Assembly: GCA_016779585.1 (NCBI GenBank)
Contig: JADHNI010000008.1
Span: 1 to 62,245 of the forward strand
DNA from: Pseudomonadales bacterium
Lineage (GTDB): Bacteria > Pseudomonadota > Gammaproteobacteria > Pseudomonadales > Azotimanducaceae
Direction of reading: 5' to 3'
Length of the DNA stretch: 62,245 bases
Of the stretch, positions 51,178-59,802 are shown piece after piece. How positions within the stretch are numbered: the stretch's first letter is position 1; every line of letters begins with the position of its first letter. The notes beneath the pieces were generated by a model. The model saw nothing but the letters and a program-made list of their open reading frames with translations, ran no database searches and was not told where the DNA came from. The position numbers and the translations under genes are program-made.

Positions 51178-51612
51178 ATGACAATTGCTGTGATCGTGAA
51201 CTGCATCGTGATCGCCATTGTCGTGCTCGTACACTATGAGGCATTGCGCCATCTCTTCACCTGGATACCACGACTGCCTATTGCGCGCCGACTGCGCGTG
51301 GTGGTAGCTGTGTTCGGTGCGCTGGTGGCGCATGCGCTGGAAGTCTGGATCTTTGCCGGTGCCTTCTACTGGTATATCAATACCGACGGACTGGGTGTAC
51401 TGGTGGGGAACTTCAGCGGAACTTTCCTCGATTGCGTCTACTTCTCATTCACCAACTACACGTCACTCGGCTATGGCGACATCGAACCGCTGGGGCACAT
51501 CCGATTCCTGGCGGGTTTGGAAGGATTGGTGGGCCTGGTGATGATCGGCTGGACGGCTTCGTTTATCTACGTCGAAATGACGCGCTTCTGGCGGGAGCCA
51601 GACAACAACTAG
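51178..51612 (+). CDS. Two-helix potassium channel-like protein
   Basis: A 144-residue membrane protein with the selectivity filter TSLGYGDIEPLGH between pore helices; helices at VIVNCIVIAIVVLVHYEAL, VVAVFGALVAHALEVWIFAGAFYW and LEGLVGLVMIGWTASFIYV. No regulatory RCK domain. Likely a tetrameric cation channel. Its end overlaps the convergent SnoaL gene by 4 bp. Confidence 0.86.
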   Translation: MTIAVIVNCIVIAIVVLVHYEALRHLFTWIPRLPIARRLRVVVAVFGALVAHALEVWIFAGAFYWYINTDGLGVLVGNFSGTFLDCVYFSFTNYTSLGYGDIEPLGHIRFLAGLEGLVGLVMIGWTASFIYVEMTRFWREPDNN

Positions 51613-52085
51613 CGCCGCCCGTGAGCCAGGATGCCATCCGCTTCCATGGAGCGTAGCCCGATCTCATCCGCAATCTCATTGGGGATGAGCATAGAGAGGC
51701 TGTAGTGGGCAATCTTCCACTCACCGTTTTCCTTCACCACGACACCAGTACCCCGGCACTTGCCCAGAGCTTTGTTAATCAGGACTTCATCGAACCAGAA
51801 GGTTTCACCATCAACCGTCTCAAGGTTTCGGCGCACGACCTTGTAAGTCCAGCCGCGACCTTCAGAAAAAGCGGGTCGGGCGTAATCCTTGAATGCGGTT
51901 ACCGACCATCGCTCGGAGGCATCGGTTCCGAGAAAATAGGCATCCTCGGCAAACCTTGAGAAGTAATTTTCAAACGCCGAATCCGATGCCGCCTGGTGAA
52001 ACCCATCAATCAGGTCGTTAACACGGGCGGTATCTGCAATCGCAAAACCGGGAAGACACAACAGGAAAACAAAAACCATACGCAT
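51609..52085 (-). CDS. Exported SnoaL/NTF2-like protein
   Basis: A 158-residue protein with a signal peptide (MVFVFLLCLPGFAIA) and an NTF2-like fold: NDLIDGFHQAASDSAFENYFS, EDAYFLGTDASERW and VVKENGEWKIAHYSLSMLIP. Usually ligand-binding or calcium/calmodulin-kinase-association-like; role unknown. Confidence 0.85.
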   Translation of the reverse strand: MRMVFVFLLCLPGFAIADTARVNDLIDGFHQAASDSAFENYFSRFAEDAYFLGTDASERWSVTAFKDYARPAFSEGRGWTYKVVRRNLETVDGETFWFDEVLINKALGKCRGTGVVVKENGEWKIAHYSLSMLIPNEIADEIGLRSMEADGILAHGRR

Positions 52086-52170
52086 GGGCGATCAACCGTT
52101 TTGATGACACCTGAATGGTATAGAATGACACCACACCTTGCAGCACAGTCTTAACTCAGGGAGAGAGAAG

Positions 52171-53205
52171 ATGGCGAATATCGTTGTTTGTGCAGATGGA
52201 ACCTGGAACCGTCCAGAAGAGGACATCGAAAAAGATCACCCCACCAATGTGCTGAAGCTTGCCCGGGGCATTTCGCCCGGCGGCAATACCAGCAAGCAGC
52301 ATGTGTTTTATGACTGGGGTCTTGGCTCCTACCACAGCGGTCTCACTGCTGGCGCCACCGGCCGCGGTATTCACAAGAACATCCTTGATGGTTACCATTA
52401 TATCGTGCAGAACTATGCCAACGGCGATGACATCTACCTGTTTGGTTTTTCACGCGGGGCATATACGGTCCGCGCCCTGTGCGGCCTGATTAACAACTGC
52501 GGCATCATCAAGCGTAACGATGCCAGGCTGATTCAGCAGGCCTGGGACATCTACAAAAGCCCATCAAAGAAAAACCACCCCAACGGTGACGCGGCAAAAG
52601 CCTTTCGTGAAGATCACTGCCATCGCTCACGCCGGGTTCACTTTGTTGGCGTGTGGGATACGGTGGGTGCACTCGGTATCCCGGTCAGCCTGATGGGCAT
52701 GTTCGATGGAAACGATGAGTTCTATGACAACCGCATGGGCTCAAACGTAACCTTTGCCCGTCACGCCCTGGCCATCGATGAAAAGCGCGAAGACTTTGCC
52801 CCGACCATCTGGCAGCCGAAACCGGACGTGGACCTGAAGCAGGTCTGGTTTGCCGGTTCCCACGCGGATATTGGTGGCTCATACGAACCAGACAAGGATG
52901 GCAGGGCCATTGCTGATGTGCCCTTCAGGTGGATGCTGGATGAAGCAAGCAGTGCCGGGCTGAAAGTCGAGCCACATGTAAGACATGCACTGACCGACGG
53001 CACTCTCGCACGAACTCATGAATCCCGGCGCAAACTGTACCGGTTTCGCGGCAGGCTGGACCGGGAGCTGGTTTACGCCCATATCCCCATCCTTTTCCAT
53101 CCCAGCGTGAAAACACGCTACGAATCGGACCCGGATTACCGACCCCCACAGCTGGAAAAACTGGTGGAATCAGCCGGCTGGAATGGTCTCGATATCGGGA
53201 CCTGA
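52171..53205 (+). CDS. DUF2235 alpha/beta-hydrolase (Tle1-like phospholipase domain)
   Basis: A 344-residue hydrolase: IVVCADGTWNRPEEDIEK at the N-terminus, the nucleophile motif in YLFGFSRGAYTVRALCGL (G-x-S-x-G), RVHFVGVWDTVGALGIP and WFAGSHADIGGSYEPD. DUF2235 proteins include type VI secretion phospholipase effectors, but here no VgrG, PAAR or immunity gene is near, so a housekeeping lipase role is as likely. RBS GGGAGAGAGAAG before ATG 52171. Confidence 0.9.
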   Translation: MANIVVCADGTWNRPEEDIEKDHPTNVLKLARGISPGGNTSKQHVFYDWGLGSYHSGLTAGATGRGIHKNILDGYHYIVQNYANGDDIYLFGFSRGAYTVRALCGLINNCGIIKRNDARLIQQAWDIYKSPSKKNHPNGDAAKAFREDHCHRSRRVHFVGVWDTVGALGIPVSLMGMFDGNDEFYDNRMGSNVTFARHALAIDEKREDFAPTIWQPKPDVDLKQVWFAGSHADIGGSYEPDKDGRAIADVPFRWMLDEASSAGLKVEPHVRHALTDGTLARTHESRRKLYRFRGRLDRELVYAHIPILFHPSVKTRYESDPDYRPPQLEKLVESAGWNGLDIGT

Positions 53206-53331
53206 AATCCCTAACTGTGACGCACTTCGCAGTTTTTGAACCATATCTGTCACATTCCCTGACTTGACTCTCCCGTTAAGAATATTCTGCAACCTACTGT
53301 TTATATTGACTTTATAGTCACAATGTTAGCG

Positions 53332-53348
53332 TTGGCACGCTATTTGAT
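53332..53348 (+). promoter_or_regulatory. Candidate sigma-54 promoter
   Basis: TTGGCACGCTATTTGAT matches the -24 element (TTGGCACG) exactly and the -12 element with one mismatch (TTGAT for TTGCT); GG and GA are separated by 10 bases. It would give a leader of about 40 nt for the receiver gene at 53397. The 190-bp gap 53206-53396 holds no gene. Confidence 0.45.
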
Positions 53349-53396
53349 CGACAATAGGCAACTTAAACGGCGATCAGCTCCCCGAGGAGCAACACA

Positions 53397-53780
53397 ATGT
53401 CAGATAAACAGAAAATTATGATCGTGGACGATGAGCAGCACATCCTGGACTTTTACTGCACCGTCCTCACCAACAAAGGTTACGAATGTGTCTGCTACAC
53501 CAGCGCAGAAGACGCCCTGGAAGATGTGGACGAATCGATAGACCTGCTGATTACGGATAACCGCATGCCCGGCATGACCGGCATCGAATTCCTGGAAGAA
53601 GTCATGGAGGAACACGAAGACCTGCGCCGAATCATGATCACCGGCTCTTACGGCACCCAGGAGCAGATGAGCAGCATTCTGGACAACGGGCTTGCCCACA
53701 AAATGCTGAACAAGCCCTGCGGTATGGATAACTTCATCGAGGCCGTCGCGGAACAGCTTGCGATCGCCGACGAGGCTTAA
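53397..53780 (+). CDS. Single-domain response regulator (CheY-like receiver)
   Basis: A 127-residue receiver: acidic pocket VDDEQ (D11, D12), phosphoacceptor D54 in LLITDNRMPGMTG, the switch threonine in IMITGSYG and lysine in MLNKPCG. No output domain, and no kinase adjacent, so it must relay phosphate or bind partners. RBS GAGGAG. Confidence 0.93.
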   Translation: MSDKQKIMIVDDEQHILDFYCTVLTNKGYECVCYTSAEDALEDVDESIDLLITDNRMPGMTGIEFLEEVMEEHEDLRRIMITGSYGTQEQMSSILDNGLAHKMLNKPCGMDNFIEAVAEQLAIADEA

Positions 53781-53816
53781 TCAGGTTTCACCCTGTGTCA
53801 TGAGATAACTGGCTGC

Positions 53817-54266
53817 TTAGCCTTCCCCGCCCTGGTCTTCGTACATCACGCTTTCCAATTCCTCAATGGTGGAAGACTGCTCCTTGATGATGGTCTTCAT
53901 GATGTCACCCAGGGTAATCATACCGACAGGACCATTGTTGTTAACGATGGGCAAATGCCGGATCCCGTTCTGGGTCATCAGCGCCATGCATCGATCCAGC
54001 AGGGTATCTTCCTGCGCAAGGATAACCTCCGCGGTCATGATTTCACTGACCTTCGTGGTTTTACTTGCGCGATCGATGAGGATAACTTTTCGTGCGTAAT
54101 CCCGTTCAGACAGAATGCCGGCAAGTTTTGAATCAGCACTGGTCACTACCAGCGCGCCGACGTTTTTTTCGGCCATGAGTTCAACCGCTTCATAAACCGT
54201 GGCGTCCTGGTCAATCGACCAGACGTTACGACCCTTTTCGTCGAGGATCACTTGTACTGTGCTCAT
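53817..54266 (-). CDS. CBS-domain-pair protein
   Basis: A 149-residue protein with two CBS repeats: WSIDQDATVYEAVELMAEKN at about residue 17 and SEIMTAEVILAQEDTLLDRC at about 75, the latter ending in IRHLPIVNNNGPVGMITLGD. Adenosyl-ligand sensing is the family role. ATG 54266 follows AAGAAGGG; a TTG two codons earlier is an alternative. Confidence 0.92.
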   Translation of the reverse strand: MSTVQVILDEKGRNVWSIDQDATVYEAVELMAEKNVGALVVTSADSKLAGILSERDYARKVILIDRASKTTKVSEIMTAEVILAQEDTLLDRCMALMTQNGIRHLPIVNNNGPVGMITLGDIMKTIIKEQSSTIEELESVMYEDQGGEG

Positions 54267-54522
54267 GGCCAACCCTTCTTGGTGAGGTTTCCCTTACCAT
54301 AGTTTGACCATCGGATTTTGGCAACCAGCTGCAGCGCCAGGGCTGATGCGGCCCACAGCTCACCGACAGATAAGTTCGGCTCGTCGACGGCAGAAAAAAC
54401 TCATCAGAATTTCCGCTCAACTCACCGCAATCTGTAAACCTTTTTCGTTAACTTGCGTCTTAATAGGCACAAGTCAGATGAATGACATCGACTTAACAGA
54501 CAAAACCCATAGGGAGAGCACC

Positions 54523-54876
54523 ATGAAAATTCGTCAAATTATTACTACCGGAATAACCGCTGCGGCACTGACGCTGTCTCTGGGCGCGAGCGCTGCCATG
54601 ATCAAGGGCACGCACGGGGCCGTCAGCGTAGACCTGGCTGACCTTGATCTTTCAACTGAACAAGGACAGGTTCTGATGGAAGCTCGCATCAAGCGAGCAG
54701 CAAAAGAAGTATGCGGTTCACAGGATTACCAAACCGCCGGTTCACTGGAAAACGCTCGCAAGAACAAGACCTGCTTTAATGAGGCTGTGAGCGCAGCTGT
54801 CGATTCCGTTGAGAGCCATTTCTACACGGCATCAGTGGAAATAAACCTGAGCACCAAAGCGCGAGAACCCCAATGA
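54523..54876 (+). CDS. UrcA-family exported protein
   Basis: A 117-residue protein with a signal peptide (TGITAAALTLSLGASA) and the UrcA core VSVDLADLDLSTEQGQVLME followed by two conserved cysteines (VCGSQDY, TCFNEA). Function of UrcA proteins is unknown. RBS AGGGAGAG before the ATG. A strong hairpin follows its stop. Confidence 0.88.
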   Translation: MKIRQIITTGITAAALTLSLGASAAMIKGTHGAVSVDLADLDLSTEQGQVLMEARIKRAAKEVCGSQDYQTAGSLENARKNKTCFNEAVSAAVDSVESHFYTASVEINLSTKAREPQ

Positions 54877-54891
54877 TCGCGCTCCACTAGT

Positions 54892-54909
54892 GGGCGGCTT
54901 CGGCCGCCC
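54892..54909. terminator. Perfect GC-rich hairpin with UUCG loop between convergent genes
   Basis: GGGCGGC pairs with GCCGCCC around the tetraloop TTCG, a very stable stem. It lies 15 bp after the UrcA stop and 32 bp from the stop of the convergent PPOX gene. The T tract is poor (CGTCCTTTC), so it may act as a weak bidirectional terminator or mRNA-end stabiliser. Confidence 0.6.
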
Positions 54910-54941
54910 GCGTCCTTTCAACGGACGCCAACCCATCGGCT

Positions 54942-55352
54942 TTACCGAATCACTCCATAAACCCTGTCGGGTTTGATGCGCAAAATCACCCGCTGCTGCG
55001 TCTCAAGCCAGTTCTCGAAATCCTCCGGCTCCTGGTAACCCGTATCCTTGATGTTTTGGAAAACAAGTCTCGTCGTTCGCACCAGGTCATCCGTCTGTAT
55101 CGTCACCCGACCTTCAACCGAGACAAAATTGAAAGGTTCTGCATTGTTGATGATGCAAAGGTTTACCCTCTCCTCATTTTCCAGCGTCTTGCGCTTGAAG
55201 GTCATGCCGGGCGTGCTGACTACCAGATCGTCACCATCCCGCGCATAGGCCACCACGGACGACACCGGGCTGCCACTGGCGCGCAATGTCGTCAGCACTG
55301 CCCACCGGAATTCGTTAATAAAGTTTTCAAACGCCTCGTTATCAGAAATCAT
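54942..55352 (-). CDS. PPOX-type F420/FMN split-barrel protein
   Basis: A 136-residue protein: WAVLTTLRASGSPVSSVVAY, DDLVVSTPGMTFKRKTLEN and INNAEPFNFVSVEGRVTI, the layout of PPOX-class flavin-binding proteins. ATG 55352 follows AGGGTGATG. Divergent from another PPOX gene at 55413, 60 bp away. Confidence 0.85.
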   Translation of the reverse strand: MISDNEAFENFINEFRWAVLTTLRASGSPVSSVVAYARDGDDLVVSTPGMTFKRKTLENEERVNLCIINNAEPFNFVSVEGRVTIQTDDLVRTTRLVFQNIKDTGYQEPEDFENWLETQQRVILRIKPDRVYGVIR

Positions 55353-55412
55353 CACATCACCCTGCATGGTTATAATGTCCAGACGTTACCGCAATCCGAA
55401 AAGAGTGTCTGC

Positions 55413-55934
55413 ATGCCCCGCCTTACCCAAGAAGAACAAAATGAATTCCTCGCCACACCTGGCATCCTGATGCGCATTGCCTGTGTCAGGCCTGACGGCA
55501 GCCCACTGGTGACGCCCATCTGGTTTATTCATCATGATGGCGCGATCTGCTTCACGCCACGGGCACAGTCCGAATGGTTCGCCTGCCTGAAGCACGACCC
55601 GCGAGTCAGTCTTTGTATTGATGAACAGAACCTGCCTTACCGTAAAGTCATCGTCGAAGGATCTGCGGAGCTTGTACATGACCTGGGTAATGATGACGCA
55701 TGGCGGGATCTTTACCGGGATATCGCGAGGCGCTATGTACCACCGGATGCTGCAGAAGCCTATGTTCACAACACAATCGACCAGGAACGTGCGCTGTATC
55801 GTCTGCCCCTGGATGAAGCGACCGTAAAAAGCTGGCGCATGCCGGTTGAAGGTGAAGACCAGACAGGCATCTGGCACCAGCGTTACTACGCCGCTGGTAC
55901 AAAATTCTCAAAAACCGGGGACACTAAAGACTGA
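55413..55934 (+). CDS. PPOX-type split-barrel protein
   Basis: A 173-residue protein: LMRIACVRPDGSPLVTPIWF, AICFTPRAQSEWFACLKHDP, VSLCIDEQNLPYRKVIVEG. Related in fold to the divergent neighbour but different in sequence. The long C-terminal part (RYVPPDAAEAYVHNTID) is common in this subgroup. Overlaps the end of the convergent DUF938 gene by 11 bp. Confidence 0.85.
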   Translation: MPRLTQEEQNEFLATPGILMRIACVRPDGSPLVTPIWFIHHDGAICFTPRAQSEWFACLKHDPRVSLCIDEQNLPYRKVIVEGSAELVHDLGNDDAWRDLYRDIARRYVPPDAAEAYVHNTIDQERALYRLPLDEATVKSWRMPVEGEDQTGIWHQRYYAAGTKFSKTGDTKD

Positions 55935-56541
55935 ACAAGAGCAGCTGGTTGTTGGCGGGCATGGCAATGTCTTCAACCAGCGACATGCCAACCGCTGAAG
56001 CTGCTTCCTGAAGCCGCTCGATATCACGGATCCCCTGGTGCTTGCCATTAGCCAATAACCATTCATTGAACTGCGCGTTTGATGGTGTGGTGTACTCACC
56101 GCCGTATTTGAACGGGCCATAAACCACGAACCGCCCGCCCGGCAAAAGGGCTTGCGCCACACCGTCGAACATGGGTTCGATCAGGTCCGCAGGCATGATG
56201 TGAAACACATTGGCGCAGTAGACAGTATTGAATCTGCCGGGCGCATTGAACGCGGAAACGTCCAGGTAACATGGTGACATCAGATTGGCGATTGAAACCC
56301 GCTCCAGGTTCAAGCGCAGTGCCTTGAAATAGGGTTCAGTGTCCGAAGGCTGCCAGGTGATATCGGGCATGGCGTCAGAAAAAAACACGGCATGCTGACC
56401 CGAGCCACTGCCGATTTCGAGCACACGTTCGCCCGTCCCAAGCAATCGCTTAAGCTGCGTGAGTATTACCGCCTTGTTGTTGTCTGCAGCGCGGTTGAAG
56501 CGCTCGAACCCGGCGCTGACTTCATTCAGATTTTGTGACAC
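55924..56541 (-). CDS. DUF938 SAM-dependent methyltransferase
   Basis: A 205-residue methyltransferase: the SAM-binding motif VLEIGSGSGQHAVFFSDAMP, WQPSDTEPYF, and GGRFVVYGPFKYGGEYTTPSNAQFNEWL, a DUF938 hallmark. Start is GTG 56541. Substrate unknown. Confidence 0.92.
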   Translation of the reverse strand: MSQNLNEVSAGFERFNRAADNNKAVILTQLKRLLGTGERVLEIGSGSGQHAVFFSDAMPDITWQPSDTEPYFKALRLNLERVSIANLMSPCYLDVSAFNAPGRFNTVYCANVFHIMPADLIEPMFDGVAQALLPGGRFVVYGPFKYGGEYTTPSNAQFNEWLLANGKHQGIRDIERLQEAASAVGMSLVEDIAMPANNQLLLFSL

Positions 56542-56583
56542 ACTCGATGCCTTTCTTTAACCACAACACATTGAGGGAAACCA

Positions 56584-56883
56584 ATGGCCGCATACTTTAT
56601 CGCACAGTACGTTGTAAAAAATCCTGAGCTCTACATGGAATATTCCGCAGGTGCCGGACCGACGCTTGGCCAGTATGGCGGTGAGCTGGTGGCGTTTGAT
56701 GTAGCAGCTGAGCCAATGGAAGGTGAAGCACCGGGCCCCCAGACTGTCATCATCAAGTTTGAAGATACCGAGAAGGCAAAAGCCTGGTACAACAGCCCGG
56801 AATACCAGGCGGTTGTAAACAAGCGACTGGAAGCCACAGAAGGTTTTTCCGTGATTTCACAGTCGATGAATGCTGGAGGCTGA
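56584..56883 (+). CDS. DUF1330 domain-containing protein
   Basis: A 99-residue ferredoxin-like dimer protein: AYFIAQYVVKNPELYMEYSA, GGELVAFDVAAEPMEG, TVIIKFEDTEKAKAWYNSPEYQ. This is the DUF1330 pattern. Function unknown; related folds are small monooxygenases or isomerases. Confidence 0.92.
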   Translation: MAAYFIAQYVVKNPELYMEYSAGAGPTLGQYGGELVAFDVAAEPMEGEAPGPQTVIIKFEDTEKAKAWYNSPEYQAVVNKRLEATEGFSVISQSMNAGG

Positions 56884-56915
56884 GTCCGCGGGTAAAGCCG
56901 TCGGGTTGACGTCCG

Positions 56916-57374
56916 TTAAGAGGCCTTCCAGACGCGTTTATTAACGCTGCCGAACATCTCTGACAGCTCCACCCTGGTCGGTGTGACCTTGATCGCGACA
57001 TAACCGGGATCAGTCGGGCCCGCCGGCCAGAAATCTTTCAGATCATAGTCCAGTGCATCCCAGCAGTGGGCTTTGGTCTCTTCATCCATAAACAGTTCTG
57101 CTGTGCCGCGGCACATGATGTGAATAAAGTTCGGTGGTGCCACCTGCCACTGGATATCCACCTGTGGATTGTTGCGCATCTGTTTCGCTTTGGGCGTGTC
57201 CGGTCCGGTTGCCAGCCAGAGCACATCACCTTCCCAGGTGGGATGCACCATACGAACCCGTGGACCGTTCTTGCTTTGCGTTGCCCAGGCACACCACACT
57301 GCCGCGGCACTTGCCTTGCCAACCTCTTCGAAAAAAGCGTCTTTGTCTGCTGCTGCAACTTCTATATCTGACAT
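56916..57374 (-). CDS. PPOX-type split-barrel protein
   Basis: A 152-residue protein of the pyridoxamine-phosphate-oxidase-like fold: AAAVWCAWATQSKNGPRVRMVHPTWEGDVLWL, PKAKQMRNNPQVDIQW and FIHIMCRGTAELFMDEETK. It ends with the PPOX-like VTPTRVELSEMFG. Five bp downstream of the P450 gene on the same strand, so probably cotranscribed with it. Confidence 0.85.
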   Translation of the reverse strand: MSDIEVAAADKDAFFEEVGKASAAAVWCAWATQSKNGPRVRMVHPTWEGDVLWLATGPDTPKAKQMRNNPQVDIQWQVAPPNFIHIMCRGTAELFMDEETKAHCWDALDYDLKDFWPAGPTDPGYVAIKVTPTRVELSEMFGSVNKRVWKAS

Positions 57375-57379
57375 GTTGG

Positions 57380-58645
57380 TTACCTGTGTTTGTAAGTGAC
57401 ATGAAGGTGCGGCAATCCGCGTAAAATGAAACTGGGGTCTGCGACAGGCCTGCCTTTAGGTATATCCCGCTCGAAGTCCTTGAAGTGTTCCATCAGTTCA
57501 TGGAAACCGATATTCAGTTCCTGCCTTGCCAGCGGCGCACCGATGCAGTGATGTACGCCGGAACCAAAAGCCATCTGCATGCCGGCTTTTTCCCGATCAA
57601 CATCAACCTGGTCCGGATTTTCAAACTGCCGCTCATCACGGTTGGCGGCACCATAACGCAGCATCAGCATATCGCCCGCTTTAAGTTCGTAACCGCCCAG
57701 TTCACAGTCCCGCGCCACCAGTCTCGGGAGTCCCTGGACCGGTGCCTCGACGCGCAGCGTTTCCTCGACGAACGTCTTGATACGTTTTTCATCACCGCGA
57801 ATCTGCGCCTGCAGCTCTGGGTTGTCACACAGCGCCAGCATGCCCCAGCCAAAGGTGCTGGTCGTGGTTTCATGCCCTGCCACGAGGAACTGGTTCAGGA
57901 TTGACAGGATTTCGCCGTGAGTGAGTTCGCGATCCGCCTCTTCGAGTTTTGAGGTGGCCAGGATGGTGATCATGTCTTCCTGTGGATCCTTGCGCCGCGC
58001 CTCAACGAGACCGATCAGGAACTTCTGCAGGTCTAAAGCCAGCTTGCCGCGCTTCACGATTTCTTCCGGTGTAATCGGCGCCATCTTGAGACCCGCTGCC
58101 GCAGCTGTCGCTGCCTCATAGAAAAAGTCGCGATCCTCCACGGGGATACCCAGGCGGTCAGAGATAATCTCCAGTGGGACCGGAAAGGCAAAGTCTTCCA
58201 TGAAGTCGCCTGACGTCTTTGTTTTCATGGTCTCAATGTTTTTCATGATCACGGCGCGAACCGCATCCTCACTTTTCTTCACCTGGGAGACCGTGAACAG
58301 TTTGGAGACCAGCGACCGGTACTGGGTGTGCTCGGGTTCATCCAGTGTCAGCATGGTGGGTGGAATTTCCACCATCCGGGATTCGATATCGAGCGCTTCC
58401 TGCTTCTGTTCATCCGACAGGGTTGAAAACATCAATTCCCGCGCCCCATTTAGGAAGCGGTCATATCGCGATGAGAAATCCTCGGTTCGCTTGATAGCCT
58501 CTCGCAGCAGGTCGTAGCGTGTCACTACATGCAGGTTCATCTCCGGCATGAAATAGATTGGTGCTTCATCACGAAGCTGCTTGTAAGCCGGGTACGGGTC
58601 AACCAGGTTTTCAGGGCTGAACAATTGAACACTGAATTCACTCAT
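57380..58645 (-). CDS. Cytochrome P450
   Basis: Heme-thiolate monooxygenase of 421 residues. I-helix FLVAGHETTTSTFGW with the catalytic threonine, E-x-x-R in VEETLRVEAP, and the heme-binding loop FGSGVHHCIGAPLARQEL. Soluble bacterial form, no membrane anchor. Redox partners are absent nearby. Its start overlaps the SnoaL stop by 4 bp. Substrate unknown; steroids, terpenes or fatty acids are typical. Confidence 0.96.
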   Translation of the reverse strand: MSEFSVQLFSPENLVDPYPAYKQLRDEAPIYFMPEMNLHVVTRYDLLREAIKRTEDFSSRYDRFLNGARELMFSTLSDEQKQEALDIESRMVEIPPTMLTLDEPEHTQYRSLVSKLFTVSQVKKSEDAVRAVIMKNIETMKTKTSGDFMEDFAFPVPLEIISDRLGIPVEDRDFFYEAATAAAAGLKMAPITPEEIVKRGKLALDLQKFLIGLVEARRKDPQEDMITILATSKLEEADRELTHGEILSILNQFLVAGHETTTSTFGWGMLALCDNPELQAQIRGDEKRIKTFVEETLRVEAPVQGLPRLVARDCELGGYELKAGDMLMLRYGAANRDERQFENPDQVDVDREKAGMQMAFGSGVHHCIGAPLARQELNIGFHELMEHFKDFERDIPKGRPVADPSFILRGLPHLHVTYKHR

Positions 58646-59067
58646 GCCGGGGATCTCCCATTCGTTTCATCTTCATAAAGCACCTCGTAGCTGCGTTTCG
58701 AAAACAGCCAGGTACCGGATTCTTTGACATACTCATCTTCATAGACACCAACGGTGTACCTGCCCTCGTCAGAACCCTGGGGTCGCAGATGTTCTGTGAG
58801 GTACCAGCGCCCGGTGGCACGCTCACCGTCGACTTCGAGCGTACCCTGGTAAACCAGCTGTACTACAAACTCGAACGAACCCATGGCGCCATGCCAGGTG
58901 TCCAGGATGGTGGCTTTTCCTTCAAACGGATTGCCTCGAAGTACCCAGGTGCTGTTGTCGGCCCAGGTGCTGGCCCAGAGGTCGCCATCCCTCCGGTTCA
59001 CCGCGTCCGCGTATGCAGCGACAAGGTGACGGATGGCATGTTCGTCTTCCAGCGGATTAGTTGGCAT
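58642..59067 (-). CDS. SnoaL-like (NTF2 fold) protein
   Basis: A 141-residue protein: DEHAIRHLVAAYADAVNRRDGD, WADNSTWVLRGNPFEGKATI, TGRWYLTEHLRPQGSDE. Scalindua/limonene-epoxide-hydrolase-like fold used by ketosteroid isomerases and ring-hydroxylase beta subunits. ATG 59067 overlaps the TetR gene end by 11 bp. Together with P450 it hints at polycyclic or terpenoid substrate. Confidence 0.87.
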   Translation of the reverse strand: MPTNPLEDEHAIRHLVAAYADAVNRRDGDLWASTWADNSTWVLRGNPFEGKATILDTWHGAMGSFEFVVQLVYQGTLEVDGERATGRWYLTEHLRPQGSDEGRYTVGVYEDEYVKESGTWLFSKRSYEVLYEDETNGRSPA

Positions 59068-59743
59068 CGACCTGTTTACTGGCCGCATTGCGATCAACTT
59101 CGGCCACGTCGGCGAACATGCTGTGCAGCTGCTCTTTCAGCCATGGAATCATTTTTTCAGGAGCGTTACCGCTGGTCTGACCGCGCACAGCCATACCTTC
59201 GAGCAGGAACATGGTCAGCAGGTTGGCGTTTTCAAATTCCCCTGAGAGCGCGAGATCGGGGAACACATTTGCTGCCAGTTTGCCCCAGGACCGATCCATT
59301 TCTTCACTGCAGGCATTGAGCACACCATGCAGATCCGGGTCGGTTCTGGCAGCCACCTGGAGTTCATGGAAGACAGTAAAAAGTGGTGAGTGCAGCTGCT
59401 GCCAGTAGGCGTCGATACCCTCATCAATGCGTGAATGTTCCGCGCCTTCATTAATCTCGAGTTCTGTTTCCTCAAACATGCTGAGCCGCTTTTCATACAA
59501 ATAGCGTACCGCGGCCTTCACCAGGTCAACGCGGCTTGGAAAATGATGCAACATGGCTCCACGGGAGACCCCTGCCCGCTTCGCGACCTTCTCGGTCGTT
59601 GTGCCGCCATAACCCAGCTCATAAAAGCAATCGAGCGTGGCTTCCAGGATACATGCCCGGGTATTCTCGCTTTTCGTCTGCTGCCAGGTTTTGTCGCTGT
59701 CCGCAGGCTGGCTCGCTGCCTGTTGTTTGTGAGGAACCACCAT
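59057..59743 (-). CDS. TetR-family transcriptional regulator
   Basis: A 228-residue repressor: N-terminal helix-turn-helix CILEATLDCFYELGYGGTTT ... VAKRAGVSRGAMLHHFPSR, and a divergent ligand-binding C-terminal half. First gene of the operon TetR-SnoaL-P450-PPOX and divergent from ThuA (60 bp between starts), so it probably controls both sides in response to a small ligand. Confidence 0.93.
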   Translation of the reverse strand: MVVPHKQQAASQPADSDKTWQQTKSENTRACILEATLDCFYELGYGGTTTEKVAKRAGVSRGAMLHHFPSRVDLVKAAVRYLYEKRLSMFEETELEINEGAEHSRIDEGIDAYWQQLHSPLFTVFHELQVAARTDPDLHGVLNACSEEMDRSWGKLAANVFPDLALSGEFENANLLTMFLLEGMAVRGQTSGNAPEKMIPWLKEQLHSMFADVAEVDRNAASKQVDAN

Positions 59744-59802
59744 GATTTGATACTAACCCCTTTGGTCGATTCCGTCATCCACTGAGCAGAGACTCCAAAA
59801 CC

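Noticed and set aside
52171-53205. DUF2235 protein as a type VI secretion effector island
   Set aside because: No VgrG, PAAR, Hcp or immunity gene is adjacent; the domain alone is not enough.
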